A DNA stretch of 64,000 nt from Streptomyces aurantiacus (GTDB taxonomy: Bacteria > Actinomycetota > Actinomycetes > Streptomycetales > Streptomycetaceae). The notes under the pieces were generated by a model. That model was not told the origin of the DNA and did not search any database. It worked only from the letters and a program-made list of their open reading frames with translations. The DNA lies in assembly GCF_001418335.1 (NCBI RefSeq), contig NZ_LIPP01000099.1:1-64000 (forward strand). Reading direction: 5' to 3'. Numbering within the stretch: position 1 is the first letter of the stretch; the number at the start of each line of letters is the position of its first letter. A program made the position numbers and the translations under genes. Of the stretch, positions 37,639-46,578 are shown in pieces.

Positions 37639-39037
37639 CGCGCACCTCCCGCCGCGCCCACGGTGACCGCGCGCGCCGCTCCGACTCCCGGTGCCGCCAG
37701 GCCTCTTCCCAGCCGTCCACCGGCGTGATGGTGTCGATGGCGAGGGGCCCGGTCAGCTCCTCGGCCTCCTGCGCGTCGAGCGGCAGACCGGGCACCGGAT
37801 GGCCGCTCTCGAAGGAGGCGATCGCCTTCAGCAGGAGTCTGCGGTTGGCGGTCACGGCGCGGTCCGAGATACCGAGCCGCTCGACGGTCCGGTCCTGGAC
37901 GGGCCCCATGCTCTCCACCGCCCACTGGTCGTGGACGTTGATGTCAAGGCCCATGCCGGTGTACGTCAGTTCCCGCTGCTCCTCTGGATCGAAGCCCCAG
38001 TTGTTCGAACGGTTGCGCAGCGGCCGGTAGTCGGGGAGCGAGACCTCCGCGAGGCGCTGCGCCAGCAGCGTCTCCTTGTCGGTGACCTCCTCGAAGTCGT
38101 AGAGGATCATGAACCAGTAGTGGCTCTCGTCGTCGATCGGGACGTGCCACTGGCAGAAGACCTTGCCGTTGCCGAAGGGCACCACGAAGGCGTTGGGGAA
38201 CACCAGGTTGGTGATCCGCACATGCCGGACGTCCTCGGTGAGTTCGCGCAGCGCGAAGACCCGCAGTCCGTGCCCGGCGCTCTCCACCTCGATGTCCGGG
38301 CGGAAGCTGGCCCCGACCAGTTCCGAGAGCTTCCTGCCGGTGCCCTCCACCTCCTCGCTGAACTGCTGCCCGTACACCTCGCGCGGGTCCTCGCCGACGA
38401 AGCGGTGCAGGAAGGAGACGTGACTCGGGTCGATCCCGCCTTCCACGCCCTGGAGCCAGTTGCACTCCCACAGGCCCTTGAAGGCGAAGGTGTACTCCTC
38501 GGGAGCGGTGAAGCAGTCGTACGCGGGAAAGGGGGGCGGGTCGCCGGTGCCGAGGTAGGCGAAGACGATGCCGTTGCGCTCCACGCAGGGGTAGCTCGGG
38601 ATGCGCACCTTGGCGGCGAAGCTGCTGTGTTCGGGTTCCGCGGGCTGTTCCAGGCACCGGCCGTCCGGGCCGTACAGCCACCCGTGGTAGAGGCACCGCA
38701 GGCCGCCGCTCTCCCGGCGCCCGAAGGAGAGGTCGACGCCCCGGTGCGCGCAGTACCGGCCGACCAGGCCCCATGCTCCGGTCCCGGCCGGGCCCTCCGG
38801 CCGTCCCGTGCGGTCGGCGACCGGGCGGTCCGCCGGCTCCTCGCCGGCCACACCCGGACCGTCGTCCCGCCGGAAGAGGACCAGGTCCTCGCTCATGATC
38901 CGGATCGCCTTGACCGGTCGCTCGTCGGGCATCTCCGAGACGAGGGCGACCGGCTGCCAGTAGGCGCGCATGAGCTGTCCGAGGGGCGTGCCCGGGCCGG
39001 TGCGCGTCACGCGCTCGTTGTCCTCGCGTCTCAGCAT
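37625..39037 (-). CDS. Rieske non-haem iron oxygenase, catalytic subunit
   Basis: A 470-residue ring-hydroxylating/demethylating oxygenase of the phthalate-dioxygenase-like class. The Rieske [2Fe-2S] motif is C96-A-H98 and C115-x-x-H118 (YCAHRG, CLYHGW). The mononuclear iron site is in the DPSHVSFLH block, with further ligands C-terminal. Such enzymes insert oxygen or demethylate N- or O-methyl groups using electrons from a reductase, and no reductase gene is in this window. It is first in the second enzyme operon, with GAGGTGAG before the ATG and paired GGATCC dyads about 31 bases upstream. It likely starts attack on an aromatic or N-alkyl substrate. Confidence 0.93.
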   Translation of the reverse strand: MLRREDNERVTRTGPGTPLGQLMRAYWQPVALVSEMPDERPVKAIRIMSEDLVLFRRDDGPGVAGEEPADRPVADRTGRPEGPAGTGAWGLVGRYCAHRGVDLSFGRRESGGLRCLYHGWLYGPDGRCLEQPAEPEHSSFAAKVRIPSYPCVERNGIVFAYLGTGDPPPFPAYDCFTAPEEYTFAFKGLWECNWLQGVEGGIDPSHVSFLHRFVGEDPREVYGQQFSEEVEGTGRKLSELVGASFRPDIEVESAGHGLRVFALRELTEDVRHVRITNLVFPNAFVVPFGNGKVFCQWHVPIDDESHYWFMILYDFEEVTDKETLLAQRLAEVSLPDYRPLRNRSNNWGFDPEEQRELTYTGMGLDINVHDQWAVESMGPVQDRTVERLGISDRAVTANRRLLLKAIASFESGHPVPGLPLDAQEAEELTGPLAIDTITPVDGWEEAWRHRESERRARSPWARREVRDAQR

Positions 39038-39067
39038 CGCTCACCTCGTGCATCCGATTGCTTATTG

Positions 39068-39099
39068 ATTGGATCCAATGCTTACACATCGAGATCCAA
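39068..39099. promoter_or_regulatory. Paired GntR-type operator upstream of Rieske operon
   Basis: A perfect 12-bp palindrome ATTGGATCCAAT (39068-39079, centre 39073/74), and 21 bp further a half-match GAGATCCAAA (centre 39094/95). This is the best copy of the dyad seen at 29070 and 31186, in the same position relative to the downstream start codon. Confidence 0.68.
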
Positions 39100-39122
39100 A
39101 GCGACAGGGTCAGATTTCTCGG

Positions 39123-39137
39123 AGCCGCGGCGCGGCT
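39123..39137. terminator. Small GC inverted repeat, possible terminator
   Basis: AGCCGCG and CGCGGCT arms around one G, between the end of the leftward membrane-protein gene and the Rieske promoter. It is short and without a T-run, so the call is weak. Confidence 0.25.
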
Positions 39138-39222
39138 GCTCCCGACCGCACCGCCTCGCCCTCAACTCCCTTACTGCGGCGGCGACTTCGGCGCGGGCAC
39201 CGTCATCCTCCCGACTTCGTCG

Positions 39223-39753
39223 TCAGGGCAGACCGAGCATGACGGCCATGGCGGTGACCATGAGCCCGCCGCCCGCCTCTCCCAGCAGAAGCGCGCGCCT
39301 GCCGGGTGAGCGTGCGGCGATCCGGGGCGGCCACGCCTGCCGGACGAGCACCACACCCGCCCTGGCCACGCCCCAGCAGGCGAGGGACAACAGCACCGGC
39401 CACAGCGCGACTCCGGCCGACGCGAGACCAGTGAGACCTTCCTCGCCTTCCCCGCCGTGGTGACTTTGTCCTACCACCGCCGCAGCCGCCGTCAGCAGCG
39501 CCATCACCGCCAGGTTCACCGACTCGGCAGCTCTGCGGAACGCGCACCCGGCGCGCATCTCCCACAGACACGCGCCGCCGATCACGGCGGCCCCCGCCAC
39601 CAACAGCCCGCGGTCTCCCACTCCGGGGGCCATCGCCGACATGGCCACCGTCGCGAGCGCGTGCGGCAGCCACTGCCGCGCGGGAGACGGCAGATGACCG
39701 ACGAGGCACAACACCCCGCCCACCAGCCCCGTCACCCACAGCACCTCATGCAT
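39223..39753 (-). CDS. Small integral membrane protein, unknown function
   Basis: A 176-residue hydrophobic protein with about five or six predicted membrane helices, for example VLWVTGLVGGVLCLVGHL at the N-terminus and GLMVTAMAVMLGLP at the C-terminus. A His/Glu-rich loop (GQSHHGGEGEEG) near residue 95-107 could bind metal. The overall pattern resembles DUF5134-type actinobacterial membrane proteins, but I am unsure. The frame was chosen over an overlapping one because only this one gives regular hydrophobic segments. It lies alone between the Rieske operon and the SDR gene. Confidence 0.6.
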   Translation of the reverse strand: MHEVLWVTGLVGGVLCLVGHLPSPARQWLPHALATVAMSAMAPGVGDRGLLVAGAAVIGGACLWEMRAGCAFRRAAESVNLAVMALLTAAAAVVGQSHHGGEGEEGLTGLASAGVALWPVLLSLACWGVARAGVVLVRQAWPPRIAARSPGRRALLLGEAGGGLMVTAMAVMLGLP

Positions 39754-39868
39754 GGGTCTCGCGCCGGGGGGATGAAGGGGATGACGTGCTCACGGTCCTC
39801 CTATGCCACTCGCGCAGGACGACGTCCTCGCAGACACGGACAAACGTGAGCGATACATGTTTCGTGCC

Positions 39869-39905
39869 GGAACAGCTCCTGTTTCCCAGCAGTAACAGCT
39901 GTTAC
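39869..39905. promoter_or_regulatory. Two AACAG/CTGTT dyads upstream of membrane-protein gene
   Basis: GTAACAGCTGTTAC (39892-39905) is a perfect 14-bp palindrome, and GGAACAGCTCCTGTTTCC (39869-39886) is an imperfect dyad with the same AACAG half-site. They lie in the 211-bp gap between the SDR stop and the membrane-protein start. They may be an operator, or the palindrome may end SDR transcription. The rest of the gap shows nothing. Confidence 0.4.
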
Positions 39906-39964
39906 CGGTGGCAGCAGCGCGGCGTCACCTCGCCTGCCGGGTGAATACTTCCGGTGCCGGGTAC

Positions 39965-40714
39965 TCACTTCGCCTGGGCGAGCCGGACCGCGTCGGGGCC
40001 GGCCGGGAACCGCAGTTGGCCGGTCGTGTCGTGCACGGCGCGCCACACCGTCTCGGCGACGTCGCTCTCCTTGGTGAACAGGTCCTGGCTCGTGAACTCG
40101 TCCATGGTCTTCTTCGCCCAGGCTGCGTAGGGCGCCGGAACCAGCTCGTCCGGCGACCCGCCGCTCATCGACCTGGCAGCGAAGTTCGTCGTCAGACAGG
40201 CGCCCGGCTCGACCGTCTTCGCCCGCACACCGAACGGTGCCAGTTCGAGCGCGAGGGACGCGGTGAATCCCTCGACGGCCATCTTGCTCGCCTTGTAGAC
40301 GGCCGTGAGCGGCATGTGACCCAGCACCACACTGGAGGTCACATTGACCACCACGCCGGAACCGCGCTCGCGCAACTGGGGCAGCACCGCCTGTGTCGTC
40401 GCCATGACGCCGAACGTGTTGGTCTCGAAGACTTCCCGCACCCGGGCCATGGGCATGCCCTCGAACACACCCATCGAGGGGATGCCCGCGTTGTTGACCA
40501 GGACGTCGACGGGCCCCGCCGCCTCGAACGCGGCGGTGATGGTGTCGGGCTCGGTCACGTCGAGCTCCACGACGCGGAGCCGGTCCGACTCGGGCAGGAC
40601 GCCCGTACGCGGAGTACGCATCGTGGCGATGACGTTCCACCCCTGCGAGTGGAAGTGGAGGGCGGTCTCCCGCCCGTATCCGGATGACACGCCAGTGATC
40701 AGAACTGTCTTCAT
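39965..40714 (-). CDS. Short-chain dehydrogenase/reductase
   Basis: A 249-residue classical SDR with the nucleotide motif TGVSSGYGRE, NNAG, and the catalytic Ser-Tyr-Lys set (NVTSSV, VYKASK). The Gly-rich loop carries Tyr where most have Ile. It is a probable NADP-dependent carbonyl reductase of unknown substrate. It lies downstream of an AraC-type gene on the same strand with a 155-base gap, an arrangement common in Streptomyces where the regulator controls the reductase. ATG is preceded by AAGGGG. Confidence 0.92.
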   Translation of the reverse strand: MKTVLITGVSSGYGRETALHFHSQGWNVIATMRTPRTGVLPESDRLRVVELDVTEPDTITAAFEAAGPVDVLVNNAGIPSMGVFEGMPMARVREVFETNTFGVMATTQAVLPQLRERGSGVVVNVTSSVVLGHMPLTAVYKASKMAVEGFTASLALELAPFGVRAKTVEPGACLTTNFAARSMSGGSPDELVPAPYAAWAKKTMDEFTSQDLFTKESDVAETVWRAVHDTTGQLRFPAGPDAVRLAQAK

Positions 40715-40869
40715 GCTGTGCCCCTTGCGATGTGTCGGGATCCGCGTAAGGCAGGCACTTTCCTACCCCACGGGAGAACTCGTGATCCCATTCAATCGCC
40801 ATGACCTGCTGAAACAGTAGAACTATCCTCGCTCCTCCCTGCACGATCCTCCCGCCTGGTCCACCTCAC

Positions 40870-41775
40870 TCACGGCAGGACGCCCGCAGGGGTGCGTACG
40901 GTGTCCCGCAGGCGGGCGGCGTCCCGGCTCGGGGGTTCGCCGAACTGGCGGCGGTACTCGCGGCTGAACTGTGACGGGTTGTCGTAGCCGACGCGCCGGC
41001 CGACTCCGGTCACGTCGCCCGGGTGCGTGGTGAGCAGCAGCCGGGCCTCCTGCAACCGGATCTGCTTCTGGAACTGGATGGGGCTCATCGCGGTCACCGC
41101 CTGGAAGTTGCGGTAGAAGGCGGAGACGCTCATGCCGGACATCCGCGCCACGTCCTCGACCCGGAACGGTTCCGCGTAGTGCTCGCGGATCCAGCGCACG
41201 GCCCGGGAGACATGGCTCAAACTGCTGTCGGCCAGGCCGAGTTGGCGAACCGTCGCACCCTGCTCGCCGGTGATCAGGCGCCACAGGATCTCGCGCTTGA
41301 CCAGCGGGGCCAGTACGGCGCGGTCGCGCGGTTCGTCGAGCAGGCGCAACAGCCGTACCGAGGCGTCGAGCAGTGTGGGCGGAGCGTCGCAGACGGCGAT
41401 CCCCGACGGCGCGCCTCCGCCGACGCGGGGGGTGTCTCCCGGACCGGCCTGCAACAACAGTTCCGCGACGGCGGACGGCTCCAGCGTGAGACCGAAGCCG
41501 AGGGCCGGCCGCTCGGCGTCCGCCTGCGTGAACTGGCCGGTGACGGGCAGGTCGACGGACGCGACCAGGTACTGGCCCGGGCCGTACTCGTAGACCCGGT
41601 CGCCCAGCGCGAGGCGTTTGGCGCCCTGGGCGATGACGGCGAGCACCGTGCCGGACATGGAGGGTGCCGGCGGATCCGGCCGGTCGACCTTCGAGATCAG
41701 GACACCCTCGATGGCGGTGGTCCAGTCGGGGCGGACGTGCCGGGCCAGCAGCGTGCGGAACTCTTCGAGGTACAT
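40870..41775 (-). CDS. AraC-family transcriptional regulator
   Basis: A 301-residue regulator. The N-terminal cupin-like AraC_N domain (PF06719 type, pattern GTVLAVIAQGAKRLALGD) is followed by a double helix-turn-helix: FRVEDVARMSGMSVSAFYRNFQAVT and VGRRVGYDNPSQFSREYRRQFG. It is divergent from the ABM and esterase genes and upstream of the SDR gene. It could control either side in response to a small aldehyde or ketone; this is inferred from context. Confidence 0.93.
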   Translation of the reverse strand: MYLEEFRTLLARHVRPDWTTAIEGVLISKVDRPDPPAPSMSGTVLAVIAQGAKRLALGDRVYEYGPGQYLVASVDLPVTGQFTQADAERPALGFGLTLEPSAVAELLLQAGPGDTPRVGGGAPSGIAVCDAPPTLLDASVRLLRLLDEPRDRAVLAPLVKREILWRLITGEQGATVRQLGLADSSLSHVSRAVRWIREHYAEPFRVEDVARMSGMSVSAFYRNFQAVTAMSPIQFQKQIRLQEARLLLTTHPGDVTGVGRRVGYDNPSQFSREYRRQFGEPPSRDAARLRDTVRTPAGVLP

Positions 41776-41918
41776 GCGTCCATTGCAGCACTCGTCGGTA
41801 CCTTCGCTCCGGCGTCCGCGAGGATTGTGCAGACAGGCGCGAGCATCGTTCTACCGTTTGCGCAGGTCAGCTCGGTTCAATGGAATCACCGCACTCCATC
41901 GACCGAGAAGAAGGCATC

Positions 41919-42236
41919 ATGAACGTCGGCTACGGATTCAACGCCACCCTGACCGCCAGGCCCGGCATGGGCGACCGGCTGGTCGCCCTGTTGCTGACCG
42001 GTCTGCACGAGGGCAGCCCCGGCGCGAGCGAGTACTGCGTCGTCTACCTCGTGTGCCGTTCCGCGTCCGACCCCGACGTCGTCCACGTCACCGAGGGGTG
42101 GAGCAGCGAGGAGGACCACCACCGGATCTTCGCCGGCGAGGCCGCCCAGGCCATCGTGGCCCAGATCGACGGGCTGCTGGCCGGGGAGTCCGAGTACACC
42201 GACTACGTCCCGGTCCGCGGCAAGGCCGCCTTCTGA
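41919..42236 (+). CDS. ABM-fold (antibiotic biosynthesis monooxygenase-like) protein
   Basis: A 105-residue dimeric alpha/beta-barrel protein of the ABM superfamily, with the pattern NATLTARPGMGDRLVALLL, HVTEGWSSEEDHH, and a C-terminal strand. Members are cofactor-free oxygenases of quinols or stress proteins. ATG is preceded by GAAGAAGG. It is divergent from the AraC gene and 97 bases before the esterase gene; a hairpin lies between them. It may protect against quinones. Confidence 0.85.
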   Translation: MNVGYGFNATLTARPGMGDRLVALLLTGLHEGSPGASEYCVVYLVCRSASDPDVVHVTEGWSSEEDHHRIFAGEAAQAIVAQIDGLLAGESEYTDYVPVRGKAAF

Positions 42237-42262
42237 ACCGGACAGTCTCCCGGCTCCAGACC

Positions 42263-42282
42263 GGCAGGCCTGTCGGCCTGCC
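42263..42282. terminator. Hairpin between ABM and esterase genes
   Basis: Perfect 8-bp stem GGCAGGCC/GGCCTGCC with a TGTC loop, 27 bases after the ABM stop. It may attenuate read-through into the esterase gene. No T-run follows. Confidence 0.5.
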
Positions 42283-42333
42283 GCGTGTCCTCGTCCGACC
42301 GTCCGGCACCCACCCCATGAAAGGCAACAAGCC

Positions 42334-43302
42334 ATGACCACACTGCGACCCGACCTGGACCCCGAACTGCGTGAGCTGCTGGCCGACATGCCGCTGATGT
42401 CTCAGCTCAGCGCCGAGGTACTCGCGCAACTGCGCCAGTACCCCTCGCCGCCCGTCGAGTCCCTGCTCGCCCACCGGCGGGTCGACCGGCGCGAGGTCAC
42501 CGTGCCCGCCAAGGACGGTGCCTCGATCGCCCTGTCGGTCTTCAGCCCCGCGCACACCGACGGCGCCGCCGCCGCGCCCTGCGTCTACTGGATGCACGGC
42601 GGCGGGATGGTCATGGGGGATCGCTTCTCGCAGATCGACATCCCGTTGGAGTGGCTCGACGAGTTCGGCGCGGTCGTGGTCTCCGTGGACTACCGGCTCG
42701 CCCCGGAGGCCACCGGCACCGCCCTGGTCGACGACTGCTACCAGGGGCTGCTCTGGATCGCCGAACACTCCGAGGAGCTGGGCATCGATCCCGCCCGGAT
42801 CGTCGTCGCCGGTGCCAGTGCGGGCGGCGGGCTCGCGGCCGGTACCGCCCTGCTGGCCCGCGATCTCGGTACCCCCGCGATCGCCGCGCAGGTGCTGATC
42901 TGCCCCATGCTCGACCATCGCAACAGCAGCACCTCCAGCCGCCAGTACTCCGGCGTGCCCGGTGTCTGGACCCGCGAGATGAACGAGTTCGGCTGGCATG
43001 CCGTCCTCGGCGACCTCGCCGACGGCGAGGTGTCCCCGTATGTCTCGCCCGCGCTGGCCGAAGACCTCTCGGGCCTGCCCACCGCCTACATCGACACCGG
43101 CTCCGCCGAAGTCTTCCGCGACGAGGACACCGACTACGCCACCCGCGTCTGGGCGGCCGGCGGCCAGGCCGAACTGCACGTCTGGGCGGGCGGCTTCCAC
43201 GGCTTCGACGCGCTGTACCCGCAGGCACACATCTCGGCCACCGCGCGCCGAACCCGCACCGACTGGCTCGCCCGGCTCCTGAGCCGAAACGGCACCGTCT
43301 GA
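42334..43302 (+). CDS. HSL-type alpha/beta hydrolase (esterase)
   Basis: A 322-residue esterase of the hormone-sensitive-lipase family. It has the oxyanion motif HGGGM, nucleophile Ser in GASAGGG, catalytic Asp in DTGSAEVFRDED and His in GGFHGFD. It acts on short acyl esters, probably in the cytoplasm, as no signal is seen. It is in line with the ABM gene and convergent with the GH31 gene (13 bases between stops). Confidence 0.92.
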   Translation: MTTLRPDLDPELRELLADMPLMSQLSAEVLAQLRQYPSPPVESLLAHRRVDRREVTVPAKDGASIALSVFSPAHTDGAAAAPCVYWMHGGGMVMGDRFSQIDIPLEWLDEFGAVVVSVDYRLAPEATGTALVDDCYQGLLWIAEHSEELGIDPARIVVAGASAGGGLAAGTALLARDLGTPAIAAQVLICPMLDHRNSSTSSRQYSGVPGVWTREMNEFGWHAVLGDLADGEVSPYVSPALAEDLSGLPTAYIDTGSAEVFRDEDTDYATRVWAAGGQAELHVWAGGFHGFDALYPQAHISATARRTRTDWLARLLSRNGTV

Positions 43303-43315
43303 CACTGCCTCGCCC

Positions 43316-45673
43316 TCAGCTCTGTTCGTCCCGGGCCGTGAGGTGTTCGACGACGGCGCCGAGCAGGGGCGCCGGTACCCGCAGAGCGTGCAGGGCGGCG
43401 ATCTTCGCGGCCAGTGGCTTGGGCGAGGACACGATCTCCCACATCCGTAGCTTCACCGGGTTGTCGAACTGGGCCGCGCCGAGGACCTTCTGGATGCTCT
43501 CGGTGGAACGGCCGGCGCCTGCGGATTCGGGAAGTTCGACCTCGACGGTGACCTCGGAGGAGGTGGCGGCCTTCGTCAGGACGCTGAACCGCCGCTGCCC
43601 GACGGCCACTTCGACGGGCTGGCCGTCGACCAGTACGGGTCCGGTCGGCGGTTCGGCGAGGAAGGTGACGGTCCAGGCCCGCTCACCGGGAACGATGCCG
43701 TCCGGCCCCAGCGCCTGCCCGATCCGGAGGACTCCGGTGGCGGCGTCCCACCGCAGTGGCGTGGAGACCGTACGCAGGTTCGTTCCGTCGCCGTGTCCGT
43801 CGTCCTCGACCAGAGTGAAGGTTCCGCTGTCCGAGGGCGCGACCAGCAGTTCGAGGTGTTCGGGGTTGCGGGTGGCGTCCGTTTCGGCCGGCCCGGCCAG
43901 TGGCAGGATGCCGCCGCCGCGCAGCAGGACAGGGACGCTGTCGAGGCCCCGGTGGAACTCGGCCCGGCGGTCGCCGTCGTACACGGTCCCGGTGACGATG
44001 TCGGTCCAGGTGCCCGGTGGCAGCCATACCGGTGTGGCGCCGAGCAGCGTGACGGGGTCCCGCGGGGAGGTGATGGGGGCGACGATCAGTTCGCTGCCGA
44101 ACGCGAACTGATTTGGCACTTCGTAGGCTTCCGCGCTGTCCGGTGCGAGGTGGTACATCGGGCGCACCAGGGGCAGGCCGGCGGCCGCGCGGTGGTTCAT
44201 GGTGTGCAGGTAGGGCAGGAGCCGGTGGCGGAACCTGAGTGCCTCTCCCATCGCGTGCCGTGCTTCGAGCGGGAACTCCCACGGTTCCTTGCGGATGAAA
44301 GGGTTGTTCGCCGAATGCAGTCGCAGAATCGGTGAGAGGACGCCCAGTTGGAGCCAGCGGGTGGCCAGTTCGTCGTCGCGTGTGCCGCGGGTGTGTCCCC
44401 CGATGTCGTGGCTCCACCAGCCGTAGCCGATGTTCGCGGCGGACGCGGTGAACTCGGGCTGGAAGGCCAGTGACGCCCAGGACACGACGGAGTCCCCGGA
44501 GAACCCGATTCCGTACCGGTGGCTACCCGGTCCCGCGTATCGGGAGAACGCCATGGGGCGTCGGCCCTCGCGCCCGGAGTCGAGGAAGTGGAAGTGGTTC
44601 AGGAGCCAGAGCGGATCGACGCCGGGGACGCGGGAGGTGGCGCCCTGCTGCCAGTCGATCCACCAGAAGTCGACGCCCTGGTCCTCCAGCGGATGGTGCA
44701 GGAGGCGGAAGTAGGCGTCCAGGAACTTCTTGTCGGTGAGGTCGAAGGGGATCGTCTCGTCGGACTCGGGGTCGATGCCCAGCGCGCGGGCCATCTGCGG
44801 ATACGCGTCCTCGAAGGGGCGGACACCGTCGGCGGGGTGGAGGTTGAGGGTGGTCCTGAGATTGCGTCGGTGGAGTTGGTCCAGGAACGCGGTGGGGTCC
44901 GGGATGAGGCGTCGTTCCCACGAGTAGCCCGTCCAGCCGGTGCCGTACCGGGGTGGCACCGAGTCGACGCGGTGCCAGTCCATGTCGATCACGGCGACGG
45001 AGAACGGCAGTTCCTCGGCGTCGAAACGGTCGAACAGCTTGAGGTACTCGTCGGCCGTGTAGGGGTGGTAGCGGCTCCACCAGTTGCCCAGAGCCCAGCG
45101 GGGCAGCACCGGTGGATGACCCGAAAGGTCGTACAGGGCTTTGAGGGCCGCGGTGTAGTCGTGGCCGTAGGCGAAGACGTAGAGGTCGCGGCGGCCCGGT
45201 CCACGCGTGGCGATCCATCCGTCGGCGTCGAAGAGGAACGACTCCGAGTCGTCGACGACGGCGATCCCTCTGCGAGCGGCGATCCCGTGGTCGAGAGGGG
45301 TGCGCCCGTCGGCCTCGTCGAGTGTGCGGGCGGTTCCGCCGAGGTTGTCCGCCGGCTCCCCGAACCGCCATCGCCCGCCGACCGGCGTGGTGACGGTGAG
45401 CCCCTGCGCGCTGAACTCGTGTCGGTCGTAGTGCAGCTGGAACCGTGGGGTGGAAACGGTGAGCGCATCGTGGTCGTCGCGGACGGTGAACCGCGGTGGA
45501 GTGGACGCACGGTTCAGGGCGAAGGTCGAGGCCCGGTCCTCGAAGACGCCGTCGTCGGCCCACTCCAGTCGCAGGAGCCCGTCGGTCAGCACCGTGACGC
45601 GCCACCGCTCTCCTTGGAGAACGGATGCGCGGTGGGCCTGGGGACGCGAGGGCATGGTCCTGTTGGCTGTCAT
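43316..45673 (-). CDS. Glycoside hydrolase family 31
   Basis: A 785-residue alpha-glycosidase-type enzyme. The N-terminal galactose-mutarotase-like beta sandwich leads to the (beta/alpha)8 barrel with nucleophile Asp340 in WWIDWQQG and acid/base Asp394 in FSGDSVV. C-terminal beta domains follow. The WIDWQQG form, in place of WxDMNE, marks a GH31 subgroup distinct from classical alpha-glucosidases. There is no signal peptide, so it should cut imported oligosaccharide in the cytoplasm. The last 75 residues (after PESAGAGRS) look like an extra helical tail. The start overlaps the permease stop (ATGA), last gene of the LacI-linked uptake operon. Confidence 0.93.
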   Translation of the reverse strand: MTANRTMPSRPQAHRASVLQGERWRVTVLTDGLLRLEWADDGVFEDRASTFALNRASTPPRFTVRDDHDALTVSTPRFQLHYDRHEFSAQGLTVTTPVGGRWRFGEPADNLGGTARTLDEADGRTPLDHGIAARRGIAVVDDSESFLFDADGWIATRGPGRRDLYVFAYGHDYTAALKALYDLSGHPPVLPRWALGNWWSRYHPYTADEYLKLFDRFDAEELPFSVAVIDMDWHRVDSVPPRYGTGWTGYSWERRLIPDPTAFLDQLHRRNLRTTLNLHPADGVRPFEDAYPQMARALGIDPESDETIPFDLTDKKFLDAYFRLLHHPLEDQGVDFWWIDWQQGATSRVPGVDPLWLLNHFHFLDSGREGRRPMAFSRYAGPGSHRYGIGFSGDSVVSWASLAFQPEFTASAANIGYGWWSHDIGGHTRGTRDDELATRWLQLGVLSPILRLHSANNPFIRKEPWEFPLEARHAMGEALRFRHRLLPYLHTMNHRAAAGLPLVRPMYHLAPDSAEAYEVPNQFAFGSELIVAPITSPRDPVTLLGATPVWLPPGTWTDIVTGTVYDGDRRAEFHRGLDSVPVLLRGGGILPLAGPAETDATRNPEHLELLVAPSDSGTFTLVEDDGHGDGTNLRTVSTPLRWDAATGVLRIGQALGPDGIVPGERAWTVTFLAEPPTGPVLVDGQPVEVAVGQRRFSVLTKAATSSEVTVEVELPESAGAGRSTESIQKVLGAAQFDNPVKLRMWEIVSSPKPLAAKIAALHALRVPAPLLGAVVEHLTARDEQS

Positions 45674-46578
45674 TGCTTCACTGCCCCTTGGGTCACTCCG
45701 CTGATCACCCATCGCTGGGCGAACAGGTAGACAAGTACGGTCGGCGCCATCGCCATGAGATACGAGGCGAACGCGATGTTGTAGTTCGTGCCGAACTGGC
45801 TCTGGAAAATACTCTGGACGACAGGCAGCGTCTGCTGCGCCGGATCGGCGGTGATGAGCGACGGCAGCATGTAGTCGTTCCACGAGGCGAGGAAGGCGAA
45901 GATGCCGACCGTCGCGTTCATCGGACCGAGCAGCGGCATGATGATGCGCCAGAAGATCTGCCATGTGGTGGCGCCGTCGATGCGTGCGCTCTCCTCCAGT
46001 GCCGCCGGGATGGAGCGGAGGAAGGCGCTGTAGAGCAGGACGCTGAAGGAGAGCTGGAAGACGATGTGCAGGAGCGCGACGCCCACCGGACTGTCGATGC
46101 CCAGCAGGGCGGTGAGTTTGATCTGCGGCAGCGCCACGACGGGGAACGGCAGGAACATCGCTCCCAGCAGGTAGTAGAACGACCACCGGAACAGCCGCCG
46201 GTCCCAGTTGCGGGCGATGGCGTACGCGGCCAGCGAGCTGAGGACGAGCGTGCCGATCACTGTCGCGGCGGCCACCGCGAGCGAGATGCCGAAGGAGACC
46301 GGGAAGTCGGTGAGACGCCACGCGGTGGCGAAGCTGTCCGGGTTCAGCGGCCAGGGCAGGGCGAAGGCGTTCCCGTCGGCTGCCTGGGACGTCGACTTGA
46401 GCGACATCGCGATCGTGACGTACAGGGGGATGACGACCACCAGGGCGGCGATCATGAGGCTGATCGTGACCGTCCGACTGGCGGCGCCGATCCGCTTCCG
46501 CTTCGGGTTCACCGGCGGCCGGCTGTCGGGCTCGGTGCCAGGGGGTGTGGTGCGCGCGTGCGTCGGGGTGGTGGTCAT
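45670..46578 (-). CDS. Carbohydrate ABC transporter permease (MalG-like)
   Basis: A 302-residue inner-membrane permease with six helices and the EAA loop EESARIDGATTWQIFWRIIMP. The C-terminus WVISGVTQGAVK is typical of MalG-type sugar permeases. Its ATG shares one base with the stop of the MalF-like gene. The ATPase is not encoded here; Streptomyces sugar importers usually share one MsiK ATPase. Confidence 0.94.
   Translation of the reverse strand: MTTTPTHARTTPPGTEPDSRPPVNPKRKRIGAASRTVTISLMIAALVVVIPLYVTIAMSLKSTSQAADGNAFALPWPLNPDSFATAWRLTDFPVSFGISLAVAAATVIGTLVLSSLAAYAIARNWDRRLFRWSFYYLLGAMFLPFPVVALPQIKLTALLGIDSPVGVALLHIVFQLSFSVLLYSAFLRSIPAALEESARIDGATTWQIFWRIIMPLLGPMNATVGIFAFLASWNDYMLPSLITADPAQQTLPVVQSIFQSQFGTNYNIAFASYLMAMAPTVLVYLFAQRWVISGVTQGAVKQ

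Noticed and set aside
34681-37728. A 1015-codon plus-strand frame opposite the ligase and aldehyde dehydrogenase genes
   Set aside because: No motifs, and antisense to well-marked catalytic residues.
39203-39739. An overlapping 178-codon minus-strand frame at the membrane-protein locus
   Set aside because: Arg/Gly-rich without regular hydrophobic segments. The alternative frame 39223-39753 gives membrane helices.
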